This document shows, in pieces, positions 14,060-21,822 of a stretch of DNA of 23,544 nucleotides; the stretch's first letter is position 1; the number at the start of each line of letters is the position of its first letter. The notes beneath the pieces were generated by a model. It was not told the origin of the DNA and made no database searches. It worked only from the letters and a program-made list of their open reading frames with translations. The position numbers were made by a program, and so were the translations under genes. The stretch comes from Thaumasiovibrio sp043421945 (GTDB lineage Bacteria; Pseudomonadota; Gammaproteobacteria; Enterobacterales; Vibrionaceae), in the NCBI GenBank assembly GCA_043421945.1, contig JBHOGO010000076.1:1-23544 (forward strand), written 5' to 3'.

Positions 14060-14717
14060 TCGACACCTCACTTAACATACCACCTTGCAAATCAAGACGA
14101 ATGCCTTGGTGTCCAGCAATCAAGGATGAGTCATGTGTCGCCAACATCACCGTGACACCCGCGCGATTAAATTCATCAAACAGCTGCATCATCTGCAAAG
14201 ACAAAGCACGGTCTAGGTTACCGGTTGGTTCATCCGCCAACAGTAGCATTGGACGGTTAACCACCGCTCGAGCGATGCCGACACGTTGCTGCTCACCGCC
14301 CGATAACTGCATGGGTAAACAGCGGGCTTTATCGAGTAAGCCAACTTTATCCAACGCGGCTGACACTCGGCGTTTGACGTCATGCTCACTCACATGTGCC
14401 ACTCTGAGTGGTAATGCAACGTTATCGAACGCAGACGCATCCATGAGTAGCTTATGATCTTGGAAGATAATGCCAAGGTGTCGACGTAAAAAAGGAATTT
14501 GTTGGCGTGGTAAACGGCTAATATCATGTTCATTAAAGAATACTTTGCCGTCGCTGGGCCTCTCCATCGCACAAATCAGTTTCAACAAGGTACTTTTACC
14601 TGCGCCTGAATGCCCAGTTAATAGCGCGAGATCCCCTTTATTAAGCCGGAAATTCACCCGTTGTAGCGCTTGGCGGCCACCTCGGTATGCCTTACTCACT
14701 TGTTGAAACTGAATCAC
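14049..14717 (-). CDS. ftsE: Cell-division ATP-binding protein FtsE
   Basis: FtsE is the ABC-type ATPase of FtsEX. The 222-residue protein has Walker A GHSGAGKST (35-43), the Q-loop in IIFQDHKLL, the signature LSGGEQQR (138-145), Walker B LLLADEPTGNLD (158-169) and the switch histidine in LATHD. The start is a GTG at 14717 with AGGAG six bases before it. That ribosome-binding site lies in the last codons of ftsY, so the two are coupled. Order ftsY-ftsE-ftsX matches E. coli. Confidence 0.97.
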   Translation of the reverse strand: MIQFQQVSKAYRGGRQALQRVNFRLNKGDLALLTGHSGAGKSTLLKLICAMERPSDGKVFFNEHDISRLPRQQIPFLRRHLGIIFQDHKLLMDASAFDNVALPLRVAHVSEHDVKRRVSAALDKVGLLDKARCLPMQLSGGEQQRVGIARAVVNRPMLLLADEPTGNLDRALSLQMMQLFDEFNRAGVTVMLATHDSSLIAGHQGIRLDLQGGMLSEVSNGG

Positions 14718-14720
14718 GCT

Positions 14721-16031
14721 CTACTCCTTTGAGCTGAACAACGCTTCGATAAATTCGTCAGCGTTAAACGGACGTAAGTCCTCTATTCCTTCACCCACAC
14801 CAATATAGCGAATTGGAATCGAGAATTGATCAGCTATCGCAAAAATAACTCCGCCTTTTGCAGTTCCATCTAACTTGGTTAAGGTGATCCCCGTTAGCGG
14901 TGTTACCTCATTAAATAGCTTGGCTTGGCTAACCGCGTTCTGTCCTGTACCCGCATCTAGCGTCAGCATAATCTCATGCGGTGCGCTGTCATCGAGCTTC
15001 TTCATCACACGTACAATTTTGCGCAGCTCTTCCATCAAGTTTGCTTTGTTTTGCAAACGACCGGCAGTATCGGCAATCACAACATCAACACCTTTAGCAC
15101 GTGCTGACTCAACGGCATCAAAGATCACCGATGCGCTATCAGCGCCAGTATGTTGTGCGACAACAGGAACATTATTACGTTCACCCCACACTTGCAGCTG
15201 TTCGACCGCAGCCGCACGGAATGTATCACCCGCCGCTAACATGACCGACTTGCCTTCCGCTTGGAACTGTTTCGCCAATTTACCGATTGTCGTTGTTTTA
15301 CCAACACCGTTCACGCCGACCATTAAGATGACATAAGGCTGCTGACCGGACACATCTAATGGCTTTTCAACCGATGAGAGCATGGAAGACATCTCTTCTT
15401 TTAGAATGCCATACAGTGCTTCACCGTCTTTTAAGTCTTTACGTGATGCCTTCTCAGTTAAAGAATCAATGATCTTCGTTGTGGTATCCATGCCCACATC
15501 GGCAATCAGTAACTGCTCTTCTAGCTCTTCAAAGAGCTCATCATCGATCTGCTTACCTTTAAACAGACCAAAGAAGCCAGAACCAAAGTTTGCTTTCGTT
15601 TTTTGTAGTCCACGCATTAAGCGTGCAAAAAACCCTTCACGTTGTGGCTTCTCTTGCTCGACAACGGCTGCCGCAACAGGGGCTGCTTCTGCTTCTGCTT
15701 CTGCTTCTGCTTCTGCTTCTGCTTCTGCTTCTGCTTCTGCTTCTTCAGTTTTCAGCTCAGATTGCTGGTCGTCAACAACAGGTGTTTCCTCTTCAGCAAT
15801 GTCACTTATCGCAACATCTTCGCTCGCAGTCGCAATCGACGTTGAGCCCACAGCAGCATCAATTTCAACCTCAGGGGTATCGATATCAGTTGATTCCGCG
15901 ACCGATGATTCGACTTCTTGCGATAAAGAGGTACTATCTTGATCTTGCAGAGTCTCTTTTTCTTGCTCAGCTTGGTCATTATTGTTAAAACCAAGCCACG
16001 AAAATAATCCGCGTTTCTTTTTTTCTGCCAT
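14721..16031 (-). CDS. ftsY: Signal recognition particle receptor FtsY
   Basis: FtsY is the receptor that docks signal-recognition-particle-bound ribosomes at the inner membrane. From the ATG at 16031 it has 436 residues. The N-terminal basic start EKKKRGLFSWLG is followed by a long acidic A-domain (about 20-130), then the NG domain. GTPase motifs are GVNGVGKTT (239-247), DTFRAA (269-274), DTAGR (321-325), TKLDG (385-389) and GVGEGIEDLRPF near the end. The A-domain contains ten consecutive Glu-Ala pairs (97-116) encoded by a perfect hexanucleotide repeat. An ATG three codons upstream is possible but has AGG too close; AGGATG is better spaced for 16031. It heads the ftsYEX operon and diverges from rsmD. 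Confidence 0.97.
   Translation of the reverse strand: MAEKKKRGLFSWLGFNNNDQAEQEKETLQDQDSTSLSQEVESSVAESTDIDTPEVEIDAAVGSTSIATASEDVAISDIAEEETPVVDDQQSELKTEEAEAEAEAEAEAEAEAEAEAAPVAAAVVEQEKPQREGFFARLMRGLQKTKANFGSGFFGLFKGKQIDDELFEELEEQLLIADVGMDTTTKIIDSLTEKASRKDLKDGEALYGILKEEMSSMLSSVEKPLDVSGQQPYVILMVGVNGVGKTTTIGKLAKQFQAEGKSVMLAAGDTFRAAAVEQLQVWGERNNVPVVAQHTGADSASVIFDAVESARAKGVDVVIADTAGRLQNKANLMEELRKIVRVMKKLDDSAPHEIMLTLDAGTGQNAVSQAKLFNEVTPLTGITLTKLDGTAKGGVIFAIADQFSIPIRYIGVGEGIEDLRPFNADEFIEALFSSKE
15685..15744. repeat. Ten-unit hexanucleotide repeat inside ftsY
   Basis: GCTTCT is repeated ten times without a mismatch (60 bases). On the coding strand it reads GAA GCA, giving ten Glu-Ala pairs in the acidic domain of FtsY. 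A 6-base unit keeps the frame, so slippage would change only the length of the dipeptide tract. Confidence 0.98.
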
Positions 16032-16115
16032 TGGCAACATCCTAACAGTGGGTGCACACCAAAGGCGTGCAAAAACTGAGTTATACTAACACTTTCTAAA
16101 CGGTCGAAAAAATCT

Positions 16116-16712
16116 ATGTCAAGACGCCCTTCGCAATCCCATCGTAAACCTGCAGCAAAACCGTCAGGCTTCGTCCGCATTATTAGCGGAAAGTGGCGTG
16201 GGCGAAAATTACCTGTGCATGATAGCGAAGGTTTGCGCCCAACAACAGACAGGGTAAAAGAGACACTGTTCAACTGGCTCGCTGCCGATTTACATGAAGC
16301 GCGATGTTTAGACCTCTTTGCTGGAAGTGGCAGCCTAGGATTTGAAGCCCTATCCCGCTTTGCCAGCCATGTCGACATGATTGAACTTGATAAGGTTGCA
16401 GCTTCACAGCTGCAAAGTAACATATCGACATTGCAAGTCGATAACATTCAAGTACATAACACCAATGCGCTGCAGTTTCTCGATGGTCCGGCGAAGCCCT
16501 ATGACATTGTTTTTATCGATCCCCCTTTTAGACAGAACCTTATCCCGCTCTGTATTGAGAAGCTAGCTCAAAATGGTTGGCTTTCACCACATGCAATGAT
16601 CTATATTGAAGCAGAAAAGGAATTCGGTGAGCCGAACGTGCCAGAAACATGGCAGCTACATCGAGAAAAATGTGCCGGCCAGCTGGCCTATCGACTGTAT
16701 GAAAAGGGATAA
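16116..16712 (+). CDS. rsmD: 16S rRNA (guanine966-N2)-methyltransferase
   Basis: RsmD methylates N2 of G966 of 16S rRNA during assembly of the small ribosomal subunit. The 198-residue protein has a basic N-terminus, then RIISGKWRGRKLPV and RPTTDRVKETLFNWL (41-55). The SAM-binding motif is LDLFAGSGSLGFEALSR (65-81) and the catalytic N-P/D-P-P-F type motif is DPPF (135-138). The length matches the family. A -10-like TATACT lies at 16082-16087, but I see no convincing -35. It diverges from ftsY, as in E. coli, and runs into a DUF1145 gene two bases later. Confidence 0.96.
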   Translation: MSRRPSQSHRKPAAKPSGFVRIISGKWRGRKLPVHDSEGLRPTTDRVKETLFNWLAADLHEARCLDLFAGSGSLGFEALSRFASHVDMIELDKVAASQLQSNISTLQVDNIQVHNTNALQFLDGPAKPYDIVFIDPPFRQNLIPLCIEKLAQNGWLSPHAMIYIEAEKEFGEPNVPETWQLHREKCAGQLAYRLYEKG

Positions 16713-16714
16713 CT

Positions 16715-16981
16715 ATGAAATCGTTGTTGTTCATCGCAAAAGCCGCGATGGGATTTGTTTGGATGATCTTGCTACTCAACCTCTTTCATCCCTTCCCTGG
16801 CGTTGCAGCCATTGCTCTCTATATCATGGCTGCCTTTCTTTTTATGATGCATGGACTACAAACCCTGATTTTCCTCGGTGCCTTCGGCGATAAGCTGACC
16901 CTCTCCAAGTGGGAGAAGGGCAGCATCCTCTTCTTTGGCATCTTTGCGTTATTAGATATCCGTAGAAAGCATATGACCTAG
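16715..16981 (+). CDS. yhhL: DUF1145 family small membrane protein (YhhL-like)
   Basis: This 88-residue protein is mostly hydrophobic, with two or three membrane segments (about 5-27, 30-50 and 65-80). It shows the DUF1145 pattern with LNLFHPFPGVA and MMHGLQTLIFLGAF. Function is unknown. It starts two bases after the rsmD stop, so it is cotranscribed; the rsmD-yhhL pairing is the same in E. coli. A strong terminator follows at 17060-17091. Confidence 0.85.
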   Translation: MKSLLFIAKAAMGFVWMILLLNLFHPFPGVAAIALYIMAAFLFMMHGLQTLIFLGAFGDKLTLSKWEKGSILFFGIFALLDIRRKHMT

Positions 16982-17059
16982 CCCTTCAGGGTAAGGATAC
17001 GATGCTGCTAATAGCCGCACCCAAAACAACGAGCGTCATCGAAACAACAAACATCACCC

Positions 17060-17091
17060 AAAGAAAAAGGACCTCTCGGTCCTTTTTCTTT
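17060..17091. terminator. Bidirectional terminator between the DUF1145 gene and the marC-family gene
   Basis: A 14-base perfect stem (17060-17073 with 17078-17091) closes a TCTC loop. The outer part is A-rich on the left and T-rich on the right, so it works in both directions between the convergent genes. Confidence 0.92.
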
Positions 17092-17136
17092 AAAGTGCAT
17101 CTTGCAGAGTACCTAACCCATAACGCTAGCAAGGCA

Positions 17137-17721
17137 TTAACTTAAATAAGCCTTAAGTCCATCGAGGAACATCTGTGTTGATATCATAATCAACAATAGT
17201 CCCATCAAACGCTCTAACGCCTTTAAGCCTTTCTCACCAAGTATGCGGTTAAACACATCATAGAACATCAAGATCAAGAAACTTGCTGACCAAGCGATCA
17301 TGACTGCCCCCACCCATTCCATCATTCGGCCTGGCTCTTGGTTAGCGAGTAATAACAACGAGGCAATCACTGATGGGCCAGCGATCATCGGGATCGCCAT
17401 AGGAACAAGAAACGGCTCTTCACCAGCAGCAAGGCTCACCACACCACCGGGCTGAGGGAAAATCATACGAATAGCGATGATAAAAAGAATAATACCGCCC
17501 GAAATGCTTACCGTCTCTGGGGATACATTCAAAAAGCCGAGGATCTGCTCCCCACCAAACAAGAACGCTAACAAGATAATCAGCGCAAAGCACATCTCTC
17601 GGATAACAATCTTACGACGACGCTTGGGATCAATATGCCGCAATATAGAAAGAAAAATAGGCAGATTGCCCAGGGGATCCATGATAAGAAATAACATAGC
17701 CGCTGCAGAAAACATCTCCAC
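17137..17721 (-). CDS. yhgN: MarC family integral membrane protein (YhgN-like)
   Basis: The 194-residue protein has about six membrane segments. It carries the MarC-family signatures LIMDPLGNLPIF (13-24), ETVSISGGIILFIIAIRMIFP, GEEPFLVPMAIPMIAGPS and the C-terminal LERLMGLLLIMISTQMFLDG. It matches E. coli YhgN (197 residues) better than MarC itself. The transport function, if any, is unproven. The start is a GTG at 17721 with GAGG six bases before it; the ATG at 17715 lacks a well-spaced Shine-Dalgarno. It is the last gene of a minus-strand run and faces the DUF1145 gene across a strong terminator. Confidence 0.92.
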   Translation of the reverse strand: MEMFSAAAMLFLIMDPLGNLPIFLSILRHIDPKRRRKIVIREMCFALIILLAFLFGGEQILGFLNVSPETVSISGGIILFIIAIRMIFPQPGGVVSLAAGEEPFLVPMAIPMIAGPSVIASLLLLANQEPGRMMEWVGAVMIAWSASFLILMFYDVFNRILGEKGLKALERLMGLLLIMISTQMFLDGLKAYLS

Positions 17722-17860
17722 GCATCACCTCACTGTGCCGCAACAGCATGCGACTTAGATAGAAAGAAATAAGACGAGGAGATTATATCCATAGGGCACA
17801 CAAAGATACCCTAATTATGCAGATATTAATGAAAAACCAAATAACTGAGCTTCATTCTGG

Positions 17861-18127
17861 CTAGCGCTCTATCACAGAGTAATGATGACAGATGCGCTTT
17901 GGGTTAGTCATAATAAACTCACCTTCTTGCACCACTTTTCCTTTACTAATAAAGAATTCGAGTAATGCGGGTAAGGTAAGCCCTTGCTGGCTACAGGTAT
18001 GAAATACAGCATCTTTGCCAACATTGCGAATCACTTCGCTTGATAGATCATTAAGCGTATAAGGTATATCGCTATTATTTAACATCGCGAGCACCTCGTG
18101 GGCATGCACAGATACGTCAGAACTCAT
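17861..18127 (-). CDS. YecH family putative metal-binding protein (DUF2492)
   Basis: From the ATG at 18127 the protein has 88 residues. It matches E. coli YecH (79 residues): HAHEVLAML near the start, FHTCSQQGLT in the middle, FFISKGKVV and the C-terminal KRICHH. Conserved His and Cys residues are the likely metal ligands. Its role is unknown. The frame extends to 18154, but AAGGAG stands five bases before the ATG at 18127 and the family begins there. The neighbours are also short conserved genes on the same strand, with gaps of about 110 bases upstream and 139 bases downstream. Confidence 0.85.
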   Translation of the reverse strand: MSSDVSVHAHEVLAMLNNSDIPYTLNDLSSEVIRNVGKDAVFHTCSQQGLTLPALLEFFISKGKVVQEGEFIMTNPKRICHHYSVIER

Positions 18128-18239
18128 TTCTGCTCCTTCACTACTAACCGTCAAATTATCTCAACCAACCTCAATGAGACTGCCTAGGGAGGTGAATAAT
18201 ACGTGATGAGAGAAATCTGTTTTTGATAATGGACAACAA

Positions 18240-18554
18240 TTAATCATATTGTTGCTCACAACCACACTGCCAACAAAGTTCAAACTGACCCTCATTGCGT
18301 TCATGACACTGTGGGCAATACCACTCAGGTAACGGTTGTTGGTGAGCCTCCAATATCGCTGCTGCTCTAGAGAGTTGAAAGGGGTGGACCAGTATTTTAA
18401 CCGCAATGACATCTGTTGGTAGCTCCCCAACAGCAGCGAGCAAGCCGCCCCCTTCTAAACGCGTTTCAATACCAACTTGAGCCAATAACCCCGCATAAAG
18501 GTGCGCTTCAAGATTATTTTCAGCCTCAAAGACCTGCTGCCACTCTGTAGACAT
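18240..18554 (-). CDS. DUF2007 domain protein with C-terminal zinc ribbon
   Basis: The 104-residue protein begins with a DUF2007-type domain (about 5-70): QVFEAENNLEAHLYAGLLAQVGIE is the helix that opens such domains, and AVKILVHPFQLSRAAAILEA closes it. A zinc ribbon follows with Cys80, Cys83, Cys94 and Cys97 (CPQC and CWQC). DUF2007 proteins are annotated as putative signal-transducing proteins from a PII-like fold; no function is established. AGGT precedes the ATG by about six bases. It lies between the YecH-like and YhhN-like genes on the same strand. Confidence 0.8.
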   Translation of the reverse strand: MSTEWQQVFEAENNLEAHLYAGLLAQVGIETRLEGGGLLAAVGELPTDVIAVKILVHPFQLSRAAAILEAHQQPLPEWYCPQCHERNEGQFELCWQCGCEQQYD

Positions 18555-18602
18555 AAGATACCTTATTAAACGGAGGTAGGTTCACGGCAAACTCAAACCG
18601 TA

Positions 18603-19223
18603 CTAATAAACAACGACGCTAGCCGCCAACAGTGATTGAGCAGCAAAGTAGCTCGTCAGCACCCAGTAACGCGCATGAGTAAAACCACTTCGAAAATGTC
18701 CCAATGCAAAACCAAACGCTGAAAGCAGAAACAGACAAGCCGCAACCGATGCCAAGCCACCGACGGTCGTCATTCCTGTTAATGCAACCTCGCCCGCAAG
18801 CCACGCCATACTGACACTGCTTACAGTATAGAATAAGCAAGGTAAGACCATACGATGAAGACTTGGCAATAAAAGCAAGTAAGCCAATGTCCCTATGCCG
18901 TAAAAAAGAGCGGGTAGCCACCAGATAATCGGCGAAGCAATAAGTGACCAAAGCGCCAAGCAACAAACAATATGCGCAAGACTAAACAGGAGTAGTCCCA
19001 GCTTATAGCGAGAAATCAACATCAAAGTATCGCCCCCGACACACAACAGCAGAGCAATCGTCATCGGCCATTGGTAACTCGCGGGAGCATCAGAGTGCAT
19101 TAACGTGATAAATACCAATGCGAGTATAGCGGCAGGTTTAGAAAGACAGAAAAGCCATTGCGAACGTCCAAGAGCTGCTAAGTGACAGGCGACAAAAACA
19201 AAAAAAGCAGACCATAGAAACAT
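18603..19223 (-). CDS. yhhN: YhhN family membrane protein (lysoplasmalogenase-like)
   Basis: The 206-residue protein is made of about eight short membrane segments. It has the YhhN/TMEM86 landmarks: SKPAAILAL near residues 28-36, VGGDTLMLI near 62-70, FSLAHIVCCL near 80-89, and YWVLTSYFAAQSLLAAS at the C-terminus. Eukaryotic TMEM86B cleaves the vinyl-ether bond of lysoplasmalogen; the bacterial members are named by similarity, and their substrate is unclear. In E. coli yhhN lies close to yhhM and yhhL near ftsY, as here. It is on the same strand as its neighbours. Confidence 0.85.
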   Translation of the reverse strand: MFLWSAFFVFVACHLAALGRSQWLFCLSKPAAILALVFITLMHSDAPASYQWPMTIALLLCVGGDTLMLISRYKLGLLLFSLAHIVCCLALWSLIASPIIWWLPALFYGIGTLAYLLLLPSLHRMVLPCLFYTVSSVSMAWLAGEVALTGMTTVGGLASVAACLFLLSAFGFALGHFRSGFTHARYWVLTSYFAAQSLLAASVVVY

Positions 19224-19315
19224 GACGTCACCAATCCATCAAACGGTTCAAAGCCGAGAGAGATCCCTGATAAGAAAATAGAACCGCATAATGCGAAGTA
19301 AACGCCTTACGGCCA

Positions 19316-19708
19316 TTAACACCATCCTATAGAAAGCGCAGGAATAACAGCCAGAGATAGATTATCCCAGATCAAATAATAGAAGAGAGCGGCGAGGGCG
19401 GTAAAACCAAAAACAAGCACCAACGCTAGTCCCCAAATAAAGCGACCACTGCGTGGGGTAAGTACCTGCTCACACAATTTACACGTTCGTGCAAACTCCT
19501 TACGATTTTCTATCTTGTACCCGTCCTCGTGAACGGTTTTATTTCGAATCGTCGCGATATACCGCAGCTTTGGAATAAGCTCGTGTGGAATGCGCTCTTC
19601 GCAACTAGAGATCAACTGATGTAAGCCTTTCCCATCCGCATGATAATGCTGCCTCAATAATGATTCGATGCGACGTGAACGCTTCACTACCCAATCTATA
19701 TCAGCCAT
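19316..19708 (-). CDS. Membrane protein with HEPN/DUF4145-like N-terminal domain
   Basis: The 130-residue protein has a helical N-terminal part (about 1-85) followed by two hydrophobic segments (about 90-110 and 112-128). The helical part resembles HEPN/DUF4145 domains: ESLLRQHYHADGKGLHQLI, a helix with PHELIPKLRYIATIRNKTVHE, then EFARTCKLCEQVL. RNKTVH (Arg55 to His60) is the R-x4-H motif found in HEPN ribonucleases, with a polar residue after Arg as is common in that family. Two ATG codons stand side by side; GGAGG is one base from the first and four from the second, so 19708 is chosen. I do not recognise a characterised homolog, and RNase activity is only a possibility. It diverges from the yhhM-like gene. 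Confidence 0.6.
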   Translation of the reverse strand: MADIDWVVKRSRRIESLLRQHYHADGKGLHQLISSCEERIPHELIPKLRYIATIRNKTVHEDGYKIENRKEFARTCKLCEQVLTPRSGRFIWGLALVLVFGFTALAALFYYLIWDNLSLAVIPALSIGWC

Positions 19709-19863
19709 CATTCCTCCCTGAGTTCATATTCCCACTTTACCTTGCGAATCTGAGGATTCCTAGTCTCAATAAGTTTATCTTTTCAGCATCTTCCAACTTT
19801 AGAGCAAGTTCTAATTATCCCTCTCTAATATACTCGCAGCGATTATCCAGCGCACTTCACAAA

Positions 19864-19891
19864 TTGTCACAACACCACACTGCGCAATAAT
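19864..19891 (+). promoter_or_regulatory. Putative sigma-70 promoter of the yhhM-like gene
   Basis: TTGTCA (19864-19869) and AATAAT (19886-19891) are 16 bases apart, each matching five of six consensus bases, 36 bases before the ATG at 19928. Confidence 0.4.
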
Positions 19892-19927
19892 AATTAACGG
19901 TACACTTCTGCCATCATAGGAGGGGTT

Positions 19928-20257
19928 ATGCCAATCAGTCTAATTATTATCATGCTAGTACTCTTAATCTTTGCTGGTACCTACATGTGGTTCTCACTGA
20001 GCCGACACACATTTGGTAGTGGCGCAAAAGATAAAGACGTATTGGTCAAGGTTCTCGATAAACAGAGCGTAGAAGTTGAACGCCCGATGCCAGGCGAAGA
20101 GACAGAACACTATTGGATTTATGTCCAACCCGTCAAAGGTGGCCCAAAGAGAGAGTTCCAAGTCGGCATTCACTACTTCAACGCCCTCAATCCGGGTGAC
20201 GAAGGGACACTCACCTACCACGGCACACGTTTTTGCCACTTTGCCCTACGCCGCTAA
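19928..20257 (+). CDS. yhhM: DUF2500 family protein (YhhM-like)
   Basis: The 109-residue protein has one N-terminal membrane segment (about 4-24) and a small soluble domain. The C-terminal part FNALNPGDEGTLTYHGTRFCHF matches E. coli YhhM (YHALTVGDKGTLSYKGTRF). The function is unknown. A strong Shine-Dalgarno AGGAGGGG stands close before the ATG. It diverges from the HEPN-like gene. In E. coli yhhM follows rsmD-yhhL directly; here several genes separate them. Confidence 0.85.
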   Translation: MPISLIIIMLVLLIFAGTYMWFSLSRHTFGSGAKDKDVLVKVLDKQSVEVERPMPGEETEHYWIYVQPVKGGPKREFQVGIHYFNALNPGDEGTLTYHGTRFCHFALRR

Positions 20258-20396
20258 CCAATCATATTTCTCTCGTGCCGCAGAGCATTGCATTCGGCGG
20301 CTCGACTGATTTCACGACCAGCATTTCATCTTGATATTTAAGTCACCCCAAAAATCATCACAACTATAGAAGCACTAGCACTAAGTGACTCAAACA

Positions 20397-21407
20397 CTAA
20401 GGTACTAACCAAGCCAAGCTTGGCTTAGAAGCTAACCACCTCGTCAATACTAACGCACCATATAAAGCCAATAGCGTCCAACCCACAATCATGGCTAATG
20501 GATGACCAATATAAAGATCCCACTCACGAACAGGCCACAAGAAAAGAGGGTGAAGTAGGTAGATCCCTAAGCTGTACTGACTCACTGTCGAAACATGCTT
20601 TAAGATAGCGGCTGACCACCACGAGTAACTTTGCTGACAAACGATAAAGACGCCAGCCGCAATAAATGCAGTGTTGATGGTTTTATAGGACAGCCACCGC
20701 CCCACCGTATAACGCCCATTTTCAAGACTAGGATCAATGACCATATAAGCGGTCACGCCAACGACGATGAGAATGAGCGTCATCCATAATAAGATGCTAT
20801 CGCGACGAGGGAACTGGAAAAGCCCATAGCCTAATAGTAAGTAACCACTATAAAAGAAAAGGTCGTGGCTCCAAATGCCATCGATACGAAATAGGTTGGC
20901 TGAAATACCCACAGCCCACAATAAGAGTAATCCTTGCCAATAACGGCTATCACATTGTTGGCAGAGATAACGGAAAAAAGGCACCACAAAATAGAGTGGA
21001 ATAAAATAATAGAAGAATCCCAAATGATAATAGGTTGCTTGTGTTGGTAATGCCATCAGCCGAGTCACAACCTCGCCACCACTCCAACCACTTATCGATA
21101 TACCAGCAATAACCGCATAGATAGCAGACCAACTTAAAAAAGGCACCAAAACCTTTCCAATCCGTCGTCGCAAGTAATAACTCAGATTGAACGCTCGCTG
21201 GTCACTCAATAGCAACGCCCCACTAATCATGATAAAGAGGGGAACGGCCCAGCGGCTTGCACTATTGACAATAATCGCACTTTCCCACCCAAAGCCACTC
21301 AATTCACCAAGCTGATAGCGATAAGGGCCTAAAACATGGATAGCGACAACCGCGACGGCTGCCGCGCAACGCATAAGGTCAAAGTAACCTACTTTTTGAC
21401 GCTGCAT
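20397..21407 (-). CDS. Acyltransferase-3 family membrane protein (WecH/OafA-like)
   Basis: The 336-residue protein has about ten membrane helices and the acyltransferase-3 pattern: YFDLMRCAAAVAVVAIHV at the N-terminus with the family His (HV), then VNSASRWAVPLFIMISGALLL and YYHLGFFYYFIPLYFVVPF. QYSLGIYLLHPLFLWP is near the C-terminus. Members move acetyl or other acyl groups onto surface sugars. VNSASRxxVPLFxMISG and YHLxFF are shared with E. coli WecH, which O-acetylates enterobacterial common antigen. The substrate here is unknown, and no glycan gene is nearby. The frame extends to 21428, but GGGAG stands four bases before the ATG at 21407. A 16-base palindrome lies in its last codons. Confidence 0.85.
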   Translation of the reverse strand: MQRQKVGYFDLMRCAAAVAVVAIHVLGPYRYQLGELSGFGWESAIIVNSASRWAVPLFIMISGALLLSDQRAFNLSYYLRRRIGKVLVPFLSWSAIYAVIAGISISGWSGGEVVTRLMALPTQATYYHLGFFYYFIPLYFVVPFFRYLCQQCDSRYWQGLLLLWAVGISANLFRIDGIWSHDLFFYSGYLLLGYGLFQFPRRDSILLWMTLILIVVGVTAYMVIDPSLENGRYTVGRWLSYKTINTAFIAAGVFIVCQQSYSWWSAAILKHVSTVSQYSLGIYLLHPLFLWPVREWDLYIGHPLAMIVGWTLLALYGALVLTRWLASKPSLAWLVP

Positions 21408-21822
21408 ACTACTCCCTTTCATAAGCATTCAGTTTTATGCTTTAGTTTATCACGGCATACAGAGCGGCTTCTATTTCCATTCTGTCGCACTTTACGTAGT
21501 TACAAAGTTGTTAATTACCCATTCAAAACAGGGCTTTATCACCCTACGCTTAAAAAGCTGTCAAAGTTGACCCGTTTCACACTTTTACAATCAGCTGACC
21601 CCTCTTTAAAAATCATGCAGTTAGATTCAAGTCACTTTACAAACCATCATCAAACGCTATACCAAACCATCCGCTGTTTCGCTAAAAACCCAAAACATCA
21701 AGACAACAATATATTCACCATTGACATATTTGGACACAATTATGTCTTTTTCCTGAGCGCATTATTGGCGTAACCTGCCAGCCAAAAGCCCATTGACGGG
21801 ATAAAATAAAATGGAGCAAAAT
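21408..21822. other. 415-base gene-free region upstream of the AbgT-family transporter
   Basis: It lies between the divergent acyltransferase and transporter genes and should hold both promoters. I see no convincing gene. A weak plus-strand promoter is listed separately. GTCAA-AG-TTGAC (21561-21572) is a short palindrome. No known regulator site was recognised. Confidence 0.6.
21636..21663 (+). promoter_or_regulatory. Possible sigma-70 promoter of the AbgT-family gene
   Basis: TTTACA (21636-21641) and TATACC (21658-21663) are 16 bases apart, matching five and four of six consensus bases. They lie about 160 bases before the start, which would leave a long leader. Confidence 0.25.

Noticed and set aside
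15685..15744. CRISPR-like short repeat array
   Set aside because: The units are a 6-base tandem repeat with no spacers, in frame in ftsY.
15590..15988. Plus-strand reading frames across the ftsY repeat, giving long Leu, Cys-Phe or Ser-Ala runs
   Set aside because: They are the antisense readings of the GCTTCT repeat in ftsY. No Shine-Dalgarno or family pattern is present, and ftsY is certain on the other strand.
21336..21773. Plus-strand open frame of 145 codons upstream of the AbgT-family gene
   Set aside because: It begins inside the acyltransferase gene on the opposite strand, has low-complexity composition typical of non-coding frames, no Shine-Dalgarno, and no family I recognise.
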